Positions 1 to 5,226 of a stretch of 6,779 bases of DNA are shown one piece after another. Positions within the stretch are counted from its first letter, which is position 1, and each line of letters begins with the position of its first letter. The notes below the pieces were generated by a model that saw only the letters and a list, made by a program, of their open reading frames with translations, had not been told where the DNA came from and ran no database searches. Position numbers and translations under genes: made by a program. This stretch comes from Actinomycetales bacterium (GTDB lineage: Bacteria; Actinomycetota; Actinomycetes; Actinomycetales; Dermabacteraceae): NCBI GenBank assembly GCA_012799425.1, contig JAAZLF010000183.1:1-6779 (forward strand), written 5' to 3'.

Positions 1-27
1 CGCGCCCTGCGGGCGGTGGGCCGATGA
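1..27 (+). CDS. 3' end of an upstream gene (partial; last 8 codons)
   Basis: Reading from base 1, the codons give Arg-Ala-Leu-Arg-Ala-Val-Gly-Arg and then TGA at 25-27. That stop sits inside the ATGA that starts the next gene at 24, the same 4-base overlap seen at every other junction in the window, which is the main reason to believe this is a real gene end. The product cannot be identified from eight residues. By family context, DUF3488-type transglutaminase genes are usually preceded by a DUF58 gene and a MoxR-type AAA+ ATPase gene, so the end of a DUF58 protein is the first guess. That is inference only. Confidence 0.6.
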   Translation, partial: RALRAVGR

Positions 28-2531
28 GCACCACCGCTGCGGCCATGCGGCCGCCGAGCTACTTCGCGACCGTCTCCAACGGCCGTCGCGCGCTGGATCT
101 GCTGGTGATGACCACGCTGTTCCTGCTCGCACTGCCCGGATTCCACCACGTCTACGGCGGGATCCAGTACTACCTGACCGGCGTGATGGCCCTTGTGCTG
201 GGCACGCTGATCGCGCTGATCGGCGCACGGTGGCGCTGGGGGCCGCTGCGGATCACCCCGGCGCTGCTGCTGGTCTACTTCCTGTTCGGCCCGATGTTCG
301 CCGCGCCCACCCGCGCGATCTGGGGCGTGATCCCCAGTCCGGGTGCACTCTGGGAGCTGCTCAAGGCACCGATCTCCAGCTGGAAGTCAGTGCTGACGCT
401 GGCCCCGCCCGTGGGGGCCGCGCAGGGTGTGCTGTCCGTGGTCTGGATCAGCGTGCTGCTGCTGGCGCTGCTGGGGATGAGCGTGGTGATGCGCTCGCGC
501 CTGTACGTGCTGGCATGGCTGTTCCCGCTGGCCCTGGTGGGCGTGACGATCGTCTTCGGCACGGACCAGTCCTTCCTGGCCGTGCCGCGCGGGGTCCTCT
601 ACGCGATCATCTCCATCGCGTGGCTGACCTGGAGGTTCGAAGCCGGTCGCCTGTCCAGCGCACGCTCCACGATCATCTCCGACTCCGTGCGGCCGGGATC
701 GTGGCAGAATCCGGTGCTGCGACGCCGCGTGATCGGCGGTGCGCTGATCATGGCTCTCGCCGGCGGCAGCGCGGTGGCGGCCCAGTCGCTGCTGGACCCG
801 CCCGCAGGCAGCATTCGCTACGCGGCGCGCGACAACATCACCCCGCCCTTCGACCCGCACCAGTACGTCTCTCCCCTGACCGAGTTCCGGGGCTACCTGA
901 AGAACCAGCGCAGCGAGACCCTGTTCACCATCAGCGGGGTCAGCAGCGGCGACCAGATCCGGCTCGCGACGATGGACTACTACGACCTCCAGGTCTACAA
1001 CGTCGCCAGCAGCGAGGACAGAGACAGCGCCTCGGGGGCCTTCCTGCGCACCGCCCCGGGGGTCGACCTCCACGACAGCAGCGGACAGGAGCAGACCTCC
1101 GCGGTGACGATCGGTGCCTACACCGGGGTCTGGCTGCCCACGATCGGTGATCGCACCCACCGCATCGATCTCCAGGACATGTCCCAGGAGCGCTCGAGCG
1201 CGACCGCGGAGAACCTCTACCTCAACGAACAGTCGCAGACCGCGGTGAACTCGACCGGTGCGCGCGCCGGGGACAGCTACGAGCTCTCCTACGAGCCGTA
1301 TACGGAACCGACGTCGGAACAGCAGCGCACCGCGAAGTTCGCCGAGATCGAGCTGCCCACCAACATGCCGCTCGAAGAGGTCACGTCCGTGGCCGAGGAG
1401 TGGGCCGGTGGCTCCGACTCCGACTTCGAGAGGTTCCAGCACCTGTCCCGCTCGGTGAAGATGGACGGCTTCTACTCCAACGGTCTCGAGGACAGCTTCG
1501 CCTCGCTGTCCGGACACGGCGCCAGCCGCCTGATGGCGATGCTCGAGGACGTCGGGTTCGACGAGGACTCACCCGACGCCCAGCCGGAGGGACGGATCGG
1601 GGATGAGGAGCAGTACGCCGTCCTCACCGCGGTGCTCGCCCGGTCGATCGACATCCCCGCCCGAGTGGTGATGGGATTCGAGGTCCCGGAGGGCCAGGAG
1701 GGATCCGTCGAGATCACCGGCGAGCACGTCACCGCGTGGGTCGAGGTGGCCTTCGAGGACATCGGCTGGGTGCGCTTCGATCCCGTGCCGGACGAGGACG
1801 ACGAGCCCACCGAGCCTGAGCCCGACGAGGTGGAGAAGCCGCTCCCGCAGGTCGCGCAGCCGCCGCCCCCGCCGGCCGAGCCTCCCAGCCCGCCTCCCGG
1901 CGCGATGAGCGAGGGCAACGAGGATGAGGACGAGCCGCTCGAGGACGGCATCTCGTGGGCGGTCTACCTCGGCCTCGGTGCGGCCCCGGTGCTGCTGCTG
2001 GCGCTGGCGATCCTCGCCGTGATCGGCGCGAAGGCCCTCAGGCGCAGTCGCCGGCGCACCCGCGGCGCGCTCCCGGTGCGGATCGACGGCGGATGGCAGG
2101 AGATCCTGGACCTGATGACCGACGCGGGCCGGGCGCCCGACCCCGTGCGGACCCGCGCGGAGACGGCAGCGCTCCTGGAGGCCGACATCCCCGCGATGGG
2201 TGCTCTGACCCTCGCCGGCCGGGCGGATCGTGCGGTCTTCGGCCCCGACGATCTCCCGGAGGGCGTCGTGGACGAGTACTGGAGGCATGTCATGGCGGCG
2301 CGGCGTACCATGTCCGCGGCGATGCCGTGGCACAAGCGGGTCCGCACCGCCCTGTCGCTGCGATCCTTCCGCCGCAGATCCGCGCAGAGGCGTGCTGAGC
2401 GACGGCGCACGCGGGCCAACGCCCGTGCGCGGGCCAAGGCGCTGCGACGCACGGAGGCGATGCGCCGTCGCCGCTCCTCCCATCGAGGGACCGTGAAGAA
2501 GACGAGGCTGTCGAAGAAGGGCCGAGCGTGA
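24..2531 (+). CDS. DUF3488/TgpA-type transglutaminase-like membrane protein with a degenerate active site
   Basis: The 835-residue product has seven hydrophobic segments at about 22-40, 49-68, 76-94, 134-156, 159-179, 184-203 and 235-256. These are followed by an extracytoplasmic region (about 257-640), an eighth segment at 643-669 and a cytoplasmic tail. This is the architecture of TgpA/DUF3488 transglutaminase-like proteins. The transglutaminase-fold domain lies at about 445-590, recognised by Gly-Asp-x-Glu-Gln-Tyr-Ala (526-532), Ile-Pro-Ala-Arg (544-547), Ala-Trp-Val-Glu-Val (571-575) and Gly-Trp...Phe-Asp-Pro (581-587). The catalytic Cys position is Glu528 and the His position of the usual His-Ala-Trp is Thr570; only Asp586 of the triad remains, so I expect no transglutaminase or protease activity. 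An acidic, proline-rich neck (589-640) joins the domain to the last membrane segment. The cytoplasmic part (about 670-769) has a conserved-looking helical stretch, and the final 66 residues contain 29 Arg/Lys. The start is ATG 24, overlapping the upstream stop; ATG 45 is an alternative. The role is probably scaffold or sensor (inference). Confidence 0.9.
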   Translation: MSTTAAAMRPPSYFATVSNGRRALDLLVMTTLFLLALPGFHHVYGGIQYYLTGVMALVLGTLIALIGARWRWGPLRITPALLLVYFLFGPMFAAPTRAIWGVIPSPGALWELLKAPISSWKSVLTLAPPVGAAQGVLSVVWISVLLLALLGMSVVMRSRLYVLAWLFPLALVGVTIVFGTDQSFLAVPRGVLYAIISIAWLTWRFEAGRLSSARSTIISDSVRPGSWQNPVLRRRVIGGALIMALAGGSAVAAQSLLDPPAGSIRYAARDNITPPFDPHQYVSPLTEFRGYLKNQRSETLFTISGVSSGDQIRLATMDYYDLQVYNVASSEDRDSASGAFLRTAPGVDLHDSSGQEQTSAVTIGAYTGVWLPTIGDRTHRIDLQDMSQERSSATAENLYLNEQSQTAVNSTGARAGDSYELSYEPYTEPTSEQQRTAKFAEIELPTNMPLEEVTSVAEEWAGGSDSDFERFQHLSRSVKMDGFYSNGLEDSFASLSGHGASRLMAMLEDVGFDEDSPDAQPEGRIGDEEQYAVLTAVLARSIDIPARVVMGFEVPEGQEGSVEITGEHVTAWVEVAFEDIGWVRFDPVPDEDDEPTEPEPDEVEKPLPQVAQPPPPPAEPPSPPPGAMSEGNEDEDEPLEDGISWAVYLGLGAAPVLLLALAILAVIGAKALRRSRRRTRGALPVRIDGGWQEILDLMTDAGRAPDPVRTRAETAALLEADIPAMGALTLAGRADRAVFGPDDLPEGVVDEYWRHVMAARRTMSAAMPWHKRVRTALSLRSFRRRSAQRRAERRRTRANARARAKALRRTEAMRRRRSSHRGTVKKTRLSKKGRA
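2514..2521 (+). promoter_or_regulatory. Shine-Dalgarno-like site for the zinc-ribbon/RDD/FHA gene
   Basis: AAGAAGGG lies inside the last codons of the preceding gene. It is 6 bases from GTG 2528 and 9 bases from ATG 2531, so it could serve either start and does not decide between them. Confidence 0.5.
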
Positions 2532-4348
2532 TGAGTCAGACCCGATACTGCAGCACCTGCGGGGCCCTGCTGTCCGAGGGCGCGGCGATCTGCGGGGAGT
2601 GCGGAGCGCGCTATCTGGCCTCGCCCTATGAGCGTCGCGCCACCGACATGCCGGGGGCCTGGTCGCAGGCCCCCGCACCGCGGAGCCGCGACCTCGGCCA
2701 CGCCAGCGGCGACAGCCCGCAGGATGACGGCATCGAGCTGATCTCCCGCGAGTCCCTCATCCCCGCGAAGCCCGGCGAGACATCGCTGCGCTCGCCGGAA
2801 CAGTACGATCAGATGATGGTCACCCAGCCTCCGATGAACCAGACAGGACCGGGGCCCGCGCCGGGCATGCCCGATGGGCCGGGCTCCGCCGCGCCTGCGT
2901 CCGGTGCGCCGTCGGCGGGAGCGCCGATGGCGTACCCGCTGGATGGCTGCGCCCCCGCGTCACCGCTCAAGCGGCTCCTGGCCGCCCTTGCGGATTCGGT
3001 GATCGCCGTGCTGGTGCTCGCGCCGCTGATGGTCGGGGGGATCCTCGCCGCGGTCGCGGACGAGCCCGGCCTGCTGCCGCTCATCCTGATCGGGGTGGGG
3101 GCGGCGCTGCCCGCCGCCTATGCCCTGCTGATGATCTGGCTGGTCGGCGCCAAGGGATTCTCCCTGGGCAAGCTGATCTTCGGACTGCGGGTCACGCGTG
3201 AGGGTGTGGGCGGGTCCCTCGGCTTCGTACGTGCTCTGGGCCGAGCGGTCCTGTACGGGCTCGTGCCGCCGATCATGGCGCTGTCGATCTTCATCGACCC
3301 CGAGAGGCATCTGCGCGGATTCCACGACAGGATCATCGACTCCGTGGTCACGGACATCAAGCAGGGGCGCAACCCGATGCGGCCGCGCCCCGACGACTTC
3401 GAGCGCGAGAGCGCCGAGCACTACCTCGGAGCCCCGTCGGTCGCGGTCTCCACCCATCAGAACCTGCTCTCCGAGCCGGGTGCCGTGTGGAAGGACGAGT
3501 CGGGCCGCGCGCCGGCACAGCCATCGGCCGCCGGATCCGGGGCCTGGGGCGGGCACCCCCAGATGGCTCCGAGCCCGTACGCACCACCCGTCTCGGGCAC
3601 CTCCGCGCCGGAGGCCCCGCTGCGAAGCGGCGGCTGGGACGCAGCGGATCCGGCCCCGGAGCCTCCGACGGCCTGGGGCGGCGAGGGCGCTTGGGAGCCC
3701 CCGCCGGTCGAGCCGCTGCCGCCGTCGCAATCGTGGGACCTGCCGGCTGCACCGTCGCAGGGGTGGGGCCAGTCCTCTGCCCCGCAGCAGTGGGATCAGC
3801 CTGCCGCCCCCGCACAGGGCTGGGCCCCGCCCGAGCCCCCGCTGGGCCAGGCACCCCACCAGGCCCAGAGCCCGGCTGCTCATGAGCCGGCAGGTGCTCC
3901 CAGCGAGCTGACCGGGGACGCATGGAATTCCGAGGTGGACGAGCAGACCCGGCTCAGCGTGCCGGATGAGCCGCTCGGAGATCTCGAGCAGACCCGTATC
4001 ACGCCGGCGCGTATCCCTGCGGTCAAGAAGCTCCGGCTGATCACCGACGATGGTGCCGAGCGCATCGTCGAGAACGCCGTGGTCATCGGCCGGAACCCCT
4101 CGGCACCGGGGGAGGAGGTGCTGTTCGTGATGAAGGACGACACCCGGTCGGTCTCCAAGGCTCATCTGCTGGTCGACGGGAAGGGCGACGACATCACGGT
4201 CACCGATCTGGGATCCACCAACGGCTCGACGATCCTGCGCGAGGACGGCAGCCGGGAGAACCTGGTGCCGAACTCGCCGACGGTGCTGCCCACCGGTGCT
4301 CAGCTCACGCTCGGGGACCGGACGCTGTCCGTGGAGAGGGCGCAGTGA
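2528..4348 (+). CDS. Zinc-ribbon / RDD membrane domain / FHA fusion protein
   Basis: The 606-residue product has three modules. A short zinc ribbon (Cys8-x2-Cys11, Cys22-x2-Cys25) opens the protein. After a Pro/Gly/Ala linker comes an RDD domain (about 147-278) with Arg149, Asp156 and Asp267 in the expected places, the Ser-Leu-Gly-Lys signature at 212-215 and three membrane segments near 150-176, 181-206 and 236-256. A disordered linker rich in Pro, Ala, Gln and Trp spans about 285-465. The C-terminal FHA domain (about 500-602) has Gly521-Arg522, Ser543-x2-His546 and Asn565-Gly566, the residues that bind phosphothreonine in the family, so it should be functional. Two Glu-Gln-Thr-Arg motifs (Thr474, Thr489) precede it and may be phosphorylated (inference). 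With three membrane segments, ribbon and FHA cannot be on the same side if all three span; I infer a cytoplasmic FHA. GTG 2528 gives GTGA overlap with the previous stop; ATG 2531 is nearly equivalent. The likely role is a membrane-anchored adaptor reading Thr phosphorylation, coupled to the phosphatase made next. Confidence 0.92.
   Translation: MMSQTRYCSTCGALLSEGAAICGECGARYLASPYERRATDMPGAWSQAPAPRSRDLGHASGDSPQDDGIELISRESLIPAKPGETSLRSPEQYDQMMVTQPPMNQTGPGPAPGMPDGPGSAAPASGAPSAGAPMAYPLDGCAPASPLKRLLAALADSVIAVLVLAPLMVGGILAAVADEPGLLPLILIGVGAALPAAYALLMIWLVGAKGFSLGKLIFGLRVTREGVGGSLGFVRALGRAVLYGLVPPIMALSIFIDPERHLRGFHDRIIDSVVTDIKQGRNPMRPRPDDFERESAEHYLGAPSVAVSTHQNLLSEPGAVWKDESGRAPAQPSAAGSGAWGGHPQMAPSPYAPPVSGTSAPEAPLRSGGWDAADPAPEPPTAWGGEGAWEPPPVEPLPPSQSWDLPAAPSQGWGQSSAPQQWDQPAAPAQGWAPPEPPLGQAPHQAQSPAAHEPAGAPSELTGDAWNSEVDEQTRLSVPDEPLGDLEQTRITPARIPAVKKLRLITDDGAERIVENAVVIGRNPSAPGEEVLFVMKDDTRSVSKAHLLVDGKGDDITVTDLGSTNGSTILREDGSRENLVPNSPTVLPTGAQLTLGDRTLSVERAQ
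3728..3829 (+). repeat. Two degenerate 15-residue Trp repeats in the linker of the RDD/FHA protein
   Basis: Residues 401-415 and 420-434 of the product share the pattern Gln-x-Trp-Asp-x-Pro-Ala-Ala-Pro-x-Gln-Gly-Trp. The start-to-start spacing is 19 residues. The two copies differ at many third codon positions, so this is an old or selected repeat rather than a fresh duplication. Further isolated Trp residues occur in the same linker (370, 383, 389, 466). Confidence 0.7.
3941..3996 (+). repeat. Repeated Glu-Gln-Thr-Arg motif before the FHA domain
   Basis: The 11-base string GAGCAGACCCG occurs exactly at 3941-3951 and 3986-3996, 45 bases (15 codons) apart and in frame. Each copy encodes Glu-Gln-Thr-Arg followed by Leu or Ile, with Thr474 and Thr489 at the centre. 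The motifs sit in an acidic stretch about 10-30 residues before the FHA fold. That location resembles the phosphorylated N-terminal motif of GarA/OdhI-type FHA proteins in position, not in exact sequence. Confidence 0.65.
4333..4340 (+). promoter_or_regulatory. Shine-Dalgarno site for the PP2C phosphatase gene
   Basis: GGAGAGGG lies within the end of the preceding coding sequence, with its GGAG core 8 bases before GTG 4345. It supports that GTG as the true start rather than a later codon. Confidence 0.65.
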
Positions 4349-5226
4349 TCGACCGCTCGCTGTCCGATCCGGACCTCACCGGCACGATCCGGGTTGTCTC
4401 CGCCGCCGCCACGCATGTGGGCCATGTGCGCGCCACCAACGAGGACAGCATCCTCAACGCCTCGCCGATCTACCTGGTCGCTGACGGCATGGGCGGCCAC
4501 AATGCGGGCGAGGTCGCCAGCGCGATCGCCGTCGAGGAGTTCGAGAAGCTCACGATCCAGGAGAACGTGACCGTCGAGCAGCTGGGCGAGGCGCTGCGCT
4601 CAGCGGCCGTCCGCATCGGGGAGCTCGGGGGCGAGTCCACCCTGGGGGCCGGCACGACGGTCGCGGTGGTCGCGACGATGGTGCTGGACGGCGTGGGCTA
4701 CTGGGTGGTGCTGAACCTGGGCGACTCCCGTGTCTATCGTCTCTCCGGCGAGATCTTCGAGCAGGTGAGCGTGGACCATTCCGTGGTCCAGGAGCTGATG
4801 TACCGCGGAGAGCTGACCGCCGAGCAGGCGAGGACCCACCCCTACCGCCACATGGTCACCCGTGCCCTGGGAGCGGGACCGGAATCAGACCCGGACTACT
4901 GGCTGATCCCTGCAGAGGCGGGGGACAGGATGCTGATCTGCTCGGATGGTCTGACCGGCGAGGTCGACGACACCGCCATCGAGAAGCTTCTGCGCAGCCC
5001 CGCGGACGTGCGCACGCTCAGCCAGGACCTCGTGGGCCGTGCCCTCGACGGCGGCGGACACGACAACATCAGCGTGGTCATCGTCGAGGCGGTCGAGATC
5101 GTCGGGCAGTCCTGCGTCGCAGAGGCGACGACAGGACGGCCGGCGGCCGGGACGCCGGACGGCTCGCTCGAGATCGACGAGGACACCCTCCCGCGAGCAC
5201 TTCGTGACAGCGGCGATACGAGATGA
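4345..5226 (+). CDS. PP2C-family Ser/Thr protein phosphatase, soluble
   Basis: This encodes a 293-residue metal-dependent protein phosphatase that removes phosphate from Ser/Thr. All family motifs are visible in order: Arg29...Asn32-Glu33-Asp34; the Ala-Asp-Gly-Met-Gly-Gly-His block with Asp47, Gly48 and Gly55; Gly-Thr-Thr 103-105; Gly-Asp-Ser-Arg 126-129; Asp144-His145-Ser146; Thr-Arg-Ala-Leu-Gly 172-176; Ser200-Asp201-Gly202; and Asp240-Asn241 near the end of the fold. Asp47, Asp201 and Asp240 are the expected metal ligands, so the enzyme should be active. The catalytic domain fills residues 16-250; the remaining 40 or so residues form an acidic tail with no membrane segment. That makes it unlike PstP of the pknA/pknB cell-division locus, which carries a membrane anchor. 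The GTG start overlaps the previous stop (GTGA) and has a good ribosome site. Substrates are plausibly the FHA proteins encoded on either side, or their partners (inference). Confidence 0.95.
   Translation: MIDRSLSDPDLTGTIRVVSAAATHVGHVRATNEDSILNASPIYLVADGMGGHNAGEVASAIAVEEFEKLTIQENVTVEQLGEALRSAAVRIGELGGESTLGAGTTVAVVATMVLDGVGYWVVLNLGDSRVYRLSGEIFEQVSVDHSVVQELMYRGELTAEQARTHPYRHMVTRALGAGPESDPDYWLIPAEAGDRMLICSDGLTGEVDDTAIEKLLRSPADVRTLSQDLVGRALDGGGHDNISVVIVEAVEIVGQSCVAEATTGRPAAGTPDGSLEIDEDTLPRALRDSGDTR

Noticed and set aside
387..1517. Long minus-strand open frame (376 codons) opposite the transglutaminase-like gene
   Set aside because: It lies wholly antisense to a gene with clear membrane segments and domain motifs. 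Its product is Arg/Gly/Val-rich low-complexity sequence typical of antisense frames in very GC-rich DNA.
1599..1787. Annotating the first full gene as an active transglutaminase or cysteine protease
   Set aside because: The Cys and His positions are Glu and Thr, and there is no Cys in the domain to substitute.
1569..2678. Minus-strand open frame (369 codons) across the first gene junction
   Set aside because: It is antisense to two supported genes and spans their overlap. Composition is Arg/Pro/Gly-skewed and no domain is recognisable.
2960..4165. Minus-strand open frame (401 codons) opposite the RDD/FHA gene
   Set aside because: It is antisense to the RDD domain and linker; the openness follows from scarcity of AT-rich stop codons.
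4345..5226. Naming the phosphatase pstP
   Set aside because: No membrane anchor or extracytoplasmic domain is present, and the neighbours are not the rodA/pbpA/pknA/pknB genes that mark that locus.
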